This document shows positions 19,803-30,305 of a stretch of DNA of 41,480 nt, piece by piece. The DNA lies in assembly GCA_031835245.1 (NCBI GenBank), contig JAVKOQ010000412.1, positions 1-41,480 of the forward strand, written 5' to 3'. Numbering within the stretch: the stretch's first letter is position 1; each line of letters begins with the position of its first letter. This stretch comes from Balamuthia mandrillaris (lineage: Eukaryota; Discosea; Longamoebia; Balamuthiidae). A program made the position numbers and the translations under genes. The notes beneath the pieces are model-generated. The model saw only the letters and a list, made by a program, of their open reading frames with translations, searched no databases and was not told where the DNA came from.

Positions 19803-21814
19803 ATGTCGAGCAGACGATCGAAGAAAGGCAGACAGAGACGTGCCAGCAATCAACAGCGTAACAAGAAGAAAGAAGGTGGTGGCTTTCTGATGGTGGACGA
19901 CGAGACAGCAGAAGTGATGGCCGTCGGCGGGAAGAAAACGGTGATCATCAACATACCCCAAATGGAGGCATCTCTCTGCGACATGTTTCCGTTCCTGGAA
20001 AAAACGGTAGTAAAAGCGGTCTTTGCTCAGCACCAATTTCAAGTGGAGAAAGCTTTGGAAGAATTGGAAGAGCTCAACTTTGAGAAGGAGAAAGCGGATC
20101 ACTTGGCATGTTCAGAGGGAGCGCTCGATAAGAAGTCGAAACCCAACGAGGACGACCAAGCACTAGAAGAGAACGACCAGGACAAGAAGCTGTTAACGGA
20201 CGAAGAAGTAGCCATGGCGTTGCTGCAACAGATGGAGAGGGAAGAGAAGACAAAGCTGGAACTGCAAGAAAGAGAAGACGCCTTTCTTGCCCGGCGGCTA
20301 CAACAGAGGGAACAACAGGGAGGCTCTGCGTTGCCTCCACAAAAAGACAAACGCAGACGACGAAGACGAGGAAGAAAAGGAAAAGCGAATGGAGGAGAAG
20401 GAGAAAATGAACGAGAGGCAGGAGAAGAGGTGACAAGCATTAAAGAAGGAAGCGAAGACACGTGTATCGTTGGAGAGAAGACAACTACAGAAGAGACACA
20501 GCCACATAACAACGAAGTTGATGAGAAAGAGGAAGCAACAAAACAAACTATAAAGGGAGAAGCACAGGAAGTTGACGTTGCAGAACAACGGAGTGAAGCG
20601 AAAGGAAAAGATTTGAAAGAGAAAGCAGAAGAAAGGGGACAAGAAGATGACGAAGATGATATGTTGGAAGCTAGATTGAAGTTTATCCAGTCGATGTTTT
20701 CTGAGTTTGAGGCAGAGCTTCTTCGAAGCCTTTACGAGGAGAACGCATGTGACTTGGAACGAACAATCGAATGTCTCATCACTTTGTCTAGTATTGCAGA
20801 AGACAACGAAAACCAACAGCTTGAAGAAGCTGTGGAAGAAGACGATGAGGAAGACGAAGAAGCATATGAAATAGACGAAGAACAACTAGAAGGCAGCGAA
20901 GAGACCGAGCAAGGTGAGGCACAACTTCTCTCTTGCGATCAACAACAACAGGAAGGGACAGATAGTGGGGGCGACTTCATGAGTAATCTGCGTCTTTTGG
21001 CGGAGATGTTTCCGTGGTTGGATCGTTCAAACCTAGCACTGGTTTTGGAACACCACAATGACGACTTGAAGGCCACCATAGATGCCCTTCTTCCTGTTTC
21101 GGAGCAAGAGAAGGGAGAGGCAGCCCTTAATAACAACAGCAACTATGCAACAACGGACGCGATGACACCCCCAAGGAATAACTTTGAAGGACATAGCACG
21201 AAGCGGCTTAACGCTGGGTTGTGGTCCACCTTTTCTTCGTCTGCTTCTATCACCAGTGGCCCACAAGTTGTTCAACGGAGATACCAATACGTTTTTCCTT
21301 CTGCTGTATCAGCAGAAGCACAGAGGGAGGACCCCAAAGCAGTTGATGGCAACTACTCAGTGACGGACTTATCGTCCAAGTTAAAGTTGCAGCAGTTAGT
21401 GGATCAGTATGGTCGTTGCATCGATCCAGAGATTCTGGAATCAGTTTTTTTGTTCAACCAGTTGAACTTGAGCAAGACCATCTCGGCTCTTTGTTCGCTC
21501 TATCCCAATGCTATGATGGCTCATCGCAACACATCTACTTTGCCCTCTTCTTTCTCCGCTTCACCATACGTCACAGCAGCAATGAGACAAGCAAAAACAA
21601 CTGAAGAAACAAAACGAGAAGCAAACTCGACCACGTTTGAGAAAGATTTAGCATTGGCACAACAGCTAAGTAAAGAGCTTCAAGTAGAAGACCGTCGTCG
21701 TCAACAACGTAAGCAATTGAGAATTGAGCGAAGAAAGCAACAGCAGTTCCAGGTTGTACGTGGCAGATCCAAGCGCAATCGTAATCGCAGTGACCCTTGG
21801 TACTGGATATCTCG

Positions 21815-21863
<49 letters not shown>

Positions 21864-22502
21864 GCTCTCTCGCTCAATATTTTCTCATTCTTATGTTTGT
21901 TTTTTGAACAGTGAAAAGAAAAGTGCCAGCGATTATCGTCAGTTGGCACTGTCCTATGCTGAAGTAAGAAAAAGATACTTTATGGAGGCAACGCGTGCCT
22001 ATCTGAGAGGAGATGGAAAGGCAGCCGCTGAGTTTTCGCGCAAAGGAAGGGAGTACGACAGAAAGATTCAAGAAGCCCACAACCAAATTTGTGAGGCTAT
22101 GTTTCCTGCTCCTTCTCTTTCACCTTCCTCTCCTCCACCCTCTATCATCAACGTGCCTTCCTCGGTGGACATGCATGGCTTACATGTGGCAGCTGCATTG
22201 CAGTTGTTAGAGCGATTGTTGACGGCGCATGCGGTCGCCTATCAACGTGGCCGGAGAGGTGGGCTGCGGCATAGCGATGGAGCACCATACCTTTCTGTGA
22301 TAACAGGCATTGGCAATCACTCTGAGCATGGTATCGCTCGGTACGACGCCTTTCTTCTCTTCTCTGCTTCTCTGCTTCTGGGCTGACGAGTTGAAAACAA
22401 CCAAGGATTAAACCAGCGGTGATAAACTACTTAACTGAACGTGGATATCACTTCAAGGAGAATGGAGGCGTTGTTGTAGTCAAAGTCAAGACACACATAT
22501 AA
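19803..22502 (+). CDS. Multi-CUE / DUF1771 / Smr domain protein (N4BP2-like)
   Basis: Three exons (19803-21799, 21912-22340, 22406-22502) give 840 residues. The protein starts with a basic patch (MSSRRSKKGRQRRASNQQRN). CUE-type ubiquitin-binding helices recur: LCDMFPFLEKTVVKAVFAQH (about residue 58), IQSMFSEFEAELLRSLYEEN (about 296), LAEMFPWLDRSNLALVLEHH (about 399) and a weak fourth copy, LVDQYGRCIDPEILESVFLF (about 532). Copies one and three keep MFP; copy two has MFS and copy four QYG. The C-terminus has DUF1771 (SASDYRQLALSYAEVRKRYF...GREYDRKIQEAH) and a Smr nuclease-like domain (VDMHGLHVAAALQLLERLL, VITGIGNHSEHGIARIKPAV). In place of the usual GxG-H-S/G the loop reads GIGNHSEHG. CUE plus DUF1771 plus Smr is the arrangement of N4BP2 and Cue2, which cleave mRNA at stalled ribosomes; the same role here is inference. 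No kinase domain is present. Confidence 0.88.
21815..21873 (+). repeat. (CT)n microsatellite in intron 1 of the CUE/Smr gene
   Basis: A CT run with a few interruptions on the coding strand, immediately after the GTACTG donor region. Confidence 0.9.
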
Positions 22503-22558
22503 CCAACCGCAAGGAAAGAAGAATGTACAGTAGCATGCACACAATGTTAAACTTCTGC

Positions 22559-23783
22559 TCAATTAAAGTTAACAGTTCCAGAACTAGCACCCAACTCCTC
22601 CAAATTTTGTTTAGGGCGCACATATTTCAGGACGACCAAGGTGATGGCACCTGCAACAAATAACAGCAATAGTGCTCCCAACAAAACCCCAACCACAATG
22701 CCTATGATGCGGCCTGTATCTTCGTCACCATCGTCCCCTTCATCCGTCTGTTCACCGCCGACATCATCGAACAGGATGGAGATGTCAGGATCGTAGAATA
22801 TGTTTTGACCAGCCGGATAGACCACATGGAGGCGTTGCCCCGTCCTTACTCCTTCATGCATGAAGTAGGGATCATCTTGATAGAGATCAACGTACTCGAA
22901 GCCCCATTCGGACGTATCATTCGGGTTAATCTCTTTGGAGACGCTCGGGGGTTCCGCCATGTTGAACAATGCTTGCAGGAACGTCACGTTGAGGAACGGT
23001 GGTTCTAACGTTCGGATCCGCAAAGGCACCTGGTAAGGCGACTTGATGCCGGCGAGGTCTGGCTCGAAGGCGCCCCACTCTGTCCAGTAGACTTCTCTGT
23101 TCAACGACGCCAAGAAGTAAAACGCAATGGCGAAGTACTTTTGCTCTTGCTCTTCATCGCTGAGTTGAACTGCGTTGTAGTTGTTGACCTGTACGCTAAA
23201 TTTGACGCTATTCGCACTGACCGTCAAGTTTCGTTCTTTTTGCCCATTGCTGAAGTGGTTTTTTTGTGGTGAATAAAAAGTATTTCGGCTTTAGAGAGCA
23301 ACAAAACTAAAGTTACCTCAGAGGAACCGTTCTTTCTTCAGGATTAGCTTCGTAAATGGCTAAAAGCTCAGCGTCACCAACCCAGTCAACGCTTCTCCAG
23401 ATCAGACGTTGGGGTACGACTGGGTCCCATGAGGTAGTCCAATTTATAGTCCTAAGATCCGTCTGGACCAACTTGTTTGTTTTGTTGCAGTCGATAGTAG
23501 CGCTGATGAGAGGCATGGCCGGGTTATGACAACACCAACAATCGGCCTTCTCTTCGGAATACTCCACCTCCAGCAAGAAGTAGTGGTCTGTGTACACTTG
23601 GCCTGTCTGTGGGTCTTTGGGGTAGAGCCTCAGAGCGGGATACCGTTCCGGAAATACTGCCACATAGTTTTTGCCTTCCAGTCGAAGTTCTTCTTGTGGT
23701 TGTTGTTCCACAGTGACTGACACGAGCAAAAACAAACCAACCAACAGAAGCGCCACCTTCTTGCCTCCCCGCCAACTCTCCAT
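22559..23783 (-). CDS. Type I single-pass membrane protein of unknown function
   Basis: Two exons (23783-23317, 23249-22559) give 385 residues. No family was recognised. A signal peptide is clear: a basic start (MESWRGGKKV) followed by ALLLVGLFLLVSVTV, with likely cleavage near residue 27. The ectodomain of about 290 residues has Asn-x-Ser/Thr sites (NKT, NWT, NLT, NVT, NDT) and a Cys cluster (DCWCCHNP). It is rich in Tyr, Asp and Pro, suggesting a beta-sandwich fold. An acidic stalk (GGEQTDEGDDGDEDTG) leads to a transmembrane helix (IIGIVVGVLLGALLLLFVAG) and a short basic cytosolic tail of about 30 residues. A secretory-pathway or surface protein is the safe conclusion. The gap to the converging CUE/Smr gene is only 56 bases. 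Confidence 0.75.
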
Positions 23784-23905
23784 GTCCGTGTCCGACCGTC
23801 TCGGCTCTATATCGTCTACTCATTAATTAAGGTTCGGCGAATGAAAGCACACAATTTTTTTTTTTTGGTGATCAACGAACGTTCAGCAAGCGCTGTGCCG
23901 GCAAT

Positions 23906-25381
23906 TCACTCTTTGTTTTTGGGCTTTCTGCTATTTTTGTGGGTGTGCGGGTGTTCCTTGTGTATTCCTTTCTCCTCCTCTCTCGGGAAAATAAGCGGCA
24001 TATAGTCCAAGTACCGCTCTGCATAATAGTTCGCAGGTACCTGTGGTTGGTTGTGCGAGGTGAGGAAAAAAAAAAAAAGAGAATGAAGAGAGCAACTAAA
24101 AGAAGAAACGCGAGAAAAGAGAGAACACAAAACGGTATTGAGGGTAACGAAAGAGTACAAACCGTGGACAAGGTCTCGTCGGTCCAAAGACTTCGCTTGA
24201 GAAAATGAGCCAACTGCTTGCGAACACCATATCTGGAAAGAGGGTCAATGATGCCGATGAAGTACACTTCCTGCGTTTCTGGATCGCTGGGAATAAGCGG
24301 CACAATTCGCTCTTTGTAGGGGGAGGAAGAAGCCGCTTTGGATTTCTCGCTGTCATCTTCGCTATCATGATCAGCTTTTCCTTTATGATCCTTTTCTTTG
24401 CCTTTGGTGCTTTTCTTCTTTTTATGCTTGGCTTCCTTCTTTTCTTCCTTTGCTCTCCTCTTCTCTTCTTTCTTCTTCTTTTTCTCGTCTTTGTGCTTTT
24501 TGTGCTCGTCGTCCTTTTTGCCCTTAGCAGCCTTAGTTTTGCCTTTCTTCTTGCTAGGATGAGTGCCATCAGCGCCGGGATCTGCTGCGGCTGCTTCAAG
24601 GGCCAACCTCTCTTTCTCTTCCTGCAAGAGAGCCTCTTCTTCGCCTTCCTTCAGATGATGGACTCCAACCAATAAGCTGTAGTCCATACAGTTGTGGTCT
24701 TTGAGGAACTGGACGTCAGCGGTCAGCTGTGCGATCAGCTCATCTCGAACTTTGTTGTTGATGATGTGGAATTTTCTGTCCATCAGGTCGTTGTCTTTGA
24801 AAACGTAATTATTGCTAACGGCCACTCGAATCTTGGCAGCTCGAGCATTTCGCTTCTCTGTCTCGCTTGTACGCTTTGAGTGTCCGTTCTCCTCATTCTC
24901 CTCCTCCGTTGACTCTTCCTTGCCTTGAGAACTGGACAACCTGAGCCTCTTTTTGTCGTACTTGGGATCGAGGACGTGCTTTCCTTCCTTGCCAGGCTTC
25001 GGTATCCTACCCTTCAAGTCATACTTCTCGTCGATGGTGAAGCCCCATCTCTCGTCCAACAGCAAGTTGTTCATTACCACAAAATAGGTCTCTTCTTTCT
25101 TTCTTAACGCGTTATTGTAGGAGAAGCATTGGTAGAGTCCTAAAAAGCGGATAATCCTGCTGTGCTTATTCGCCACAAAATGTTGGTGCAAGTCCACCAG
25201 AATATCTTGAAGAGTCACCACCTCGAAAAATGGAATGCTCTTCAGGATGAATCGCCCATGCTTTGAACGCAAGAACAGAGAACCACTTCTTCCGGCTCCC
25301 AACTTCAGCTTTGGCATGTTTGTCTTTGCCACCAAAAGAAATGATTAGGCAATCTCGAAAGAGTTGCATGAAAACACTCCA

Positions 25382-25415
<34 letters not shown>

Positions 25416-25636
25416 CTTGTCATAATTCCAATCATCAATGAATTCGTCGTAGGAAATGCCACATCTGGCCCTCAGATCAGCAAAAATGGTGGGTGCATAG
25501 TCAACTACAGTAACACGACTCTTTCTTGGACCCATCTTTCGAGTTCGAAGTGTGACCATACCACTTTGTCTTCCTGCTGCAATACATCAATACAATAGGA
25601 CACGTTGTGGTAAATATAAGCAACAGAGAGAGAGCA

Positions 25637-25667
<31 letters not shown>

Positions 25668-26801
25668 GGAAAGAGGGGAGAGGAGAGGGGAGCGGAGAGG
25701 GGAGAGGGAGAGAGATTTTTCTAACCATTGTTAGGAGAATCGCTGGTATAGTCACCACTTTCAGTACCAGAAAGGCCTTTTGTTGCGTTCAGCACAAAAC
25801 AGTTCTGCTCAACGTAGTCTCTTTTTTTGAAAGGAGGAACACCAACAGGCTCATCCAAGTCTGTGCCCTTGCTGCTGCCGAAAAAGCCTTTACCTGTATA
25901 GTATCATCACATGTTGAGAGAAAGGCGTTACGGGGGAGAGTGCGACATATTGATAAGAGGCGAATGATCAAGAAAACAAGGCGGCGAGAGGCGAAAGGTG
26001 AGAGGCGAGAGAAGAAGAGAGAGGAGAGAACGAACTTGTCTTGCGTCGTGGGGTAGAGGGCTGGCGAAGTTGATCAAACGACTCAGAGGACTTGCTCTCC
26101 CTGGCAGAAACAGGTCTCCTTTCGTCCAAAGTTGAGGAGGAGGACGAGGAGGAGGAGGAGGCAGTATGATCCAGCGGGTGCAGTGCTTGTCGTTGCTTGT
26201 AGTTGTAGCTTGCCGAGAGACGTATGCCTCTCAGCACTTTGGAAAGAAAACGCTGTTCTTCGTCAAGCCCTTCCTCTTCCGCACTGTCGATCCCTTCAAA
26301 CATGCTGCACTGTTCCAGCACTAAGGAGTGGCGGCGTAGTCTTTCCTCTAGAGCTCTTTCCTCTTTGTCCCTTTCCTCCTTTTCAAATTTTTCTACTTCC
26401 AAGCGAGTGGGAGCCAGGGAGGAGGAAGAGGATGAACCTTCCTCACTTGCCTCTTCGACAGACTTGGCCTCGCCGTTTCCTTCCGTTTTCTTTGTCTTTT
26501 GCGGCTTCTCTCCGTCTTGAATCTGTCGTTTCTTTTGCGTTTTGGCACCTTTCCCCTTGGAAGAGTGTGAACCGCAATCTTCAAGCCCTTCTTCTTTGTC
26601 GTCCTCCTCTTTCTTCTCTCCTTTTTCGTTCACTGTTGACGTAGAGCCGTTTTCCGCGACGTCCTTTTTGGCTTTGGCTTTGGCTGCCGCTTTGTCCGTT
26701 TTTTGCGGTTGTTCATCGCCCTTCGTCTTGTGTTGTTGGTCGGCTTCTTCTTGGTGCTTGTTCGACGCTTTCTTTGCTTTGGTTTTGGTAGGGTCGCTCA
26801 T
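23906..26801 (-). CDS. Phosphatidylinositol phosphate kinase with long charged regions
   Basis: Five exons (26801-26036, 25893-25726, 25576-25416, 25323-24163, 24040-23906) give 796 residues. These kinases make PI(4,5)P2 or related lipids on membranes. The first 255 residues are a Lys/Glu/Ser extension. The kinase core begins around 320 and shows LGAGRSGSLFLRSKHGRFIL (glycine-rich loop, Lys393), FTIDEKYDLKGR, VFKDNDLMDRKFHI, the catalytic HNCMDYSLLVGVHH (about 575-588) and VYFIGIIDPLSRYGVRKQLA, with the metal-binding Asp at about 725. The activation loop ends LWTDETLSTVPANYYAERYL. A Lys-rich insert of about 100 residues lies between the catalytic and metal motifs. At the substrate-specificity position, where type I enzymes have Glu and type II Ala before the STV motif, my alignment places Thr. 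The usual end (RFLDFI) is extended by about 26 polar residues. Donors include GTTCGT and GTTTGT. Confidence 0.9.
25386..25412. repeat. (GA)n microsatellite in a PIP kinase intron
   Basis: A pure GA run, CT on the coding strand, directly after the GTTCTC donor. Confidence 0.9.
25625..25715. repeat. GA and GGAGAGG tract in a PIP kinase intron
   Basis: A GA run is followed by repeats of GGAGAGGGGA. It fills the intron 25725-25577 and reads as pyrimidines on the coding strand. Confidence 0.85.
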
Positions 26802-27658
26802 TTCGGCAAAAGCCCCCTTCTTCTTGTGATTATTTTTCTGCTGCAGAAAAAAATAAATAAAAATAAAGCTGGCGGCGGCTACACGTTACTTTTGTCAAAA
26901 ACCAATTATCTGTTGTAGGTTGGTTGGTGTTGTGGTGGTGGTGGGTGCTGCCGCTGAAAGTTTGACCGATTCCAACAGGGATGAAAAAAAAAAAAAAAAA
27001 CAACAACAACAAAAGAAACAAGTCTAAATGCTTGTCTCGTGGTGCTTCTGCTCGTCTCGTTCCTCTTCGCGCCTCTTCTGCTGCTGCGGCTGCCCTCCCC
27101 TCCTTTCTTTTTCGCTATTTTTCCTTTTTAGTTTCGTTAAATTGCCTTCCCCCCCCTTCTGCCCACCTTCTGCCCGTTGTGCTTTGGAGAGAAGCTGCTT
27201 ACCATAGTGGGCACACAAGAAGTGCGTAAACTGGCACAAGGGCCTCAGTACCAAGAAGGAGCTACGGCATTAAGCAGGTGAAAGAAGTGTGGTACAGCTG
27301 AAATTAAAACAGACACAAATGACTTAGACAGAAACGGCACGCTCACCCCCACTGGTTTGCTTGCCAAAAGTGATGTGCCATTGGGGTCCTTTTGTGAGGA
27401 GTACCTCCCTTTTCTAGTTTCTTCTTCTGTATTCTGCTTGTTTTGGTTGGTGGTTGTATGAGGCAACAGCTCGGCCACATCTGAAACCCTCGCACCGTTA
27501 TGTGCAGTTTCCAGCACCAACCATATGTTGATTTTTGATTGGTGGTTTGAAACTTTCGGTAACAGATCAAAGCATTGAGCCGCTTTGCTTTTAGGCTCTC
27601 CTCTTTTCCTTCCTCTGTCTCTTTTTTTTTTGGCACTCGTTAACACCAACACTTGACA
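26802..27658. other. Divergent intergenic region between PIP kinase and CYTH genes
   Basis: 857 bases hold both promoters. There is an A/AAC run near 26980-27010, a C run near 27150 and a pyrimidine-rich stretch (27595-27630) just before the CYTH start. Frames exist on both strands but lack ATG starts or look low complexity. No RNA gene was seen. Confidence 0.5.
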
Positions 27659-28720
27659 ATGATGCTGCAGTTACCTTCCCACGACCAAATATACTCGCAT
27701 TGTCCGACAGCAAAGGTGCCACCAAGCACGGATTCCAGCGAACTAGAACGAGCATTCTCAATAGCAAAGCAGAATGAGTACTTCATCATCAAGGCTCGCA
27801 GTGTGCCCAACAAGCGTTTGATCGACTCTTTCTTAGCGCAGCCGGAGCAAAGGAAGGCCCTTCAGGGTGTTGGCCCTTGCAAGATGTTGGAGCAGTTTTA
27901 CGACTCCACGTTCTTCAACTTGCTGCAGAAGAAGTGCTGGCTTCGACGACGCGTCTTCTGCGACAGCGGCGAGGAGGAATGGTGCTTCCAGGAACAAAGC
28001 GCAACCACCGACGATGGCTTTCACCTGTACGTGGAAGTGGCGCGCGGAGAAAAGGAACACGTTCTGCACCAAATGAAGCAAACCTGCAAGGAAGAGCTCC
28101 ACTGTTCCAAGATAATAGCTTCCTTCCTCACGTATCGTTATGACCTGGGGAATAGGGTGCATTTGGACCACTGCTTTTTCGACGTGTTTGACCGCAAAGA
28201 CGACTATTGGGTGGCCACCTTCACCTCCAAGACCTCCTCCTCGTTGCTGGGTATCCTCTTGGACAACGCCTGGCCTACTCACAGCAAAGTGGCCGAGTAT
28301 CTGCGCCGCAATAACCCCTATCGATTCCATCAACTGACAGGCTGCACTGCGAATCCTCCTCCCTTCTGTGAAGATGGTCGTTCCCTTTTGGATGAACTTT
28401 TCAAGAACAACAACAACAAACCTGCCACCAGGGAGCTGAGGAGCATAGACCCACGAGTGGCTACCCTTCGTGAAGGACACTCCGAGTTCTGTGAGAAATT
28501 GATCCGCTTGAAGCAACGGTCACTACCGGACCTGCTCCACAACAAAGAGATCGTAGGAAAATGGGCTCTGCTGAGGGAAGATGGCGTTGACGTCTTCTCT
28601 ACTCGTGAGGAGGCGGTGGCTGCTGCTCATGACAAGAAATGTGAGCCCTTTGTTACCCATATCACCGAAGTATCACTTCTATCAGAAGACGACGATCGTG
28701 ACATCCTTCTATGTTGCTGA
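27659..28720 (+). CDS. CYTH / thiamine-triphosphatase-like protein with a C-terminal DUF5678-like region
   Basis: A single exon of 353 residues, start MMLQLPSHDQ at the first ATG. CYTH enzymes hydrolyse triphosphates in a beta tunnel; the match here is to the thiamine triphosphatase branch. Supporting motifs are EQFYDSTFFNLLQKKCWLRR (compare RDTYYDTPELSLM...HWLRRR), the following EEEWCFQEQS strand, KIIASFLTYRYDL and NRVHLDHCFFDVFDRKDDYW. The N-terminal signature ExExK that binds metal and triphosphate is not visible: the equivalent strand reads EYFIIKARSV. Loss of those acids suggests a non-catalytic or altered protein (inference). The last 75 residues (KEIVGKWALLREDGVDVFST and REEAVAAAHDKKCEPFVTHI) resemble the small GKWvAl...G.vv.sg...eA..A domain known as DUF5678. 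A CT-rich stretch precedes the start. Confidence 0.6.
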   Translation: MMLQLPSHDQIYSHCPTAKVPPSTDSSELERAFSIAKQNEYFIIKARSVPNKRLIDSFLAQPEQRKALQGVGPCKMLEQFYDSTFFNLLQKKCWLRRRVFCDSGEEEWCFQEQSATTDDGFHLYVEVARGEKEHVLHQMKQTCKEELHCSKIIASFLTYRYDLGNRVHLDHCFFDVFDRKDDYWVATFTSKTSSSLLGILLDNAWPTHSKVAEYLRRNNPYRFHQLTGCTANPPPFCEDGRSLLDELFKNNNNKPATRELRSIDPRVATLREGHSEFCEKLIRLKQRSLPDLLHNKEIVGKWALLREDGVDVFSTREEAVAAAHDKKCEPFVTHITEVSLLSEDDDRDILLCC

Positions 28721-30271
28721 GGAGATTCAGGACATAGACGTAAATGTTTTAGTTTTCGGGATATGCGAAGATAATCATTCTCACCCTCTTCGCCTGAGTA
28801 GGCACTCTTCTTACAATTCTGTTGCTGTCGCTTCAAGAGATTCAGCCAACCAAAGCCGCGTTTAGCAACGTTTGCGCTGCCTCCGCCACTCATTTGTAAG
28901 TATCACTTTGTTGTTGCTGGGGATCCAGCTACTTTTTTCCCCCTTTGGGGCCATCAAACCAACAAGCTGGTTGCTCTCACAATTCCTTTTTCTTTCTTTT
29001 GTTCGCCCTCCACCTTTCTCGAAACAGCAGGTGGTTGCACAGAAGAGGGGGAAGCAACGCAGGTCCAAGTCGCTTGGTTTATTCCCCTGCAAAGGGGTAA
29101 AAGAGGTCTGTACTCGGGCCAGCAGTGGGAGCAGAGTGGAGAGGTTCATGTCCTCGGTGGGCGTTGACGGCTGTCTGTACATTGTCAAAAGTGTGCTGGC
29201 GAGCATGTGTTCAGCTGTGTCGGTGTCATACGGATGACGGGGGTATCAATGATGGAAAGAAATGTGAGTGGACACGCCAGGTACTGCTCAAAACCTTGGG
29301 GCACCAAACCAGTAGAATGCATTGCACACCCCACACAGCAAAAAAAAGAAAGTTCATGTGAGGGCTTTGTTTCTGTTGTGCGTCATTTCAACATGGAAGC
29401 AGGGAAGCAAGAAGTGGAGAAGATAATGAAAGGCGAAATAGAGAATGTGGAAGGCAAAATAGAAGGTAGAAGGTGAAATCGACCATGCAACAAATGCACA
29501 ATCAAAGAGGAAGATGAAAGTATCACCATGCTCAGAGAGAGATAACAGCTGCTCATCAAACAATAACAGGGCCTTTTTTAAAGATAAAAAACCCTTACTA
29601 AAGAACATGAAGGACTTTACAAAAAGCTTAGTGACCTATGCCAGCAACTAAGAGCAACTTCCCCAAGGAACACAACAGGCACGCTTCTCTGTTCATAAAG
29701 AATAATCCACCCTCTCCCCTTTTCCCTTCTCTCCCTTTCCCCTTTTCCCATTCTTCCCATGTCTTTTTCCTGTCTGTCCCTTTTCTTGCATCTCTCTTTT
29801 GCATGCCAGTTGTGTGGCATATCTTTGCAGCTCACAGATACTAAAACACGAACCAAACCAAAAAAAACAAACAAACAAACAAACATGCAAAAGGGACTAA
29901 TTGTGGTACTGCTACATCCACTAGAAAAAGCAAAGGTGAGTGTTTCTTTCTCTTGTTGTATTTTATTTACTGATTTCTGTTCCCTTTACCAAACCTTCTC
30001 ACAACCTTGTCCTTTTCTTATCACTTGTCTTTTCACTGGAAGATCTAATACTTGTCATAAGTAGTTTGCTCACACATATGAATAATATAGTAGGTTCTAG
30101 GTTAGAGTTAAAGAATCGGCCTTGATTTAAGGATACCCTTTGCTCGACAGGAGTTAGGTGAGTCATAAACATAAATATATCCAAAGGAAGACCAATACTT
30201 GAAGTATTTGTTACAATTGATAGTTTGATTTTTCATAAAGATGTAACGAAGTTATTGAGATGCGAAAATGT

Positions 30272-30305
30272 GGAACCAAGGGAACCTTCTTAGTTCCCTG
30301 GTTCC
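30272..30305. other. Inverted repeat / hairpin
   Basis: GGAACCAAGGGAAC is followed by a 6-base spacer and GTTCCCTGGTTCC. This is a 13-base stem with one bulged A, in AT-rich surroundings. Confidence 0.6.

Noticed and set aside
27245..27652. Minus-strand 135-codon frame next to the CYTH gene
   Set aside because: It opens with GTG rather than ATG, has no domain, and sits where the divergent promoter should be.
27833..28516. Minus-strand 227-codon frame opposite the CYTH-like gene
   Set aside because: A shadow frame; the plus strand carries the recognisable CYTH motifs.
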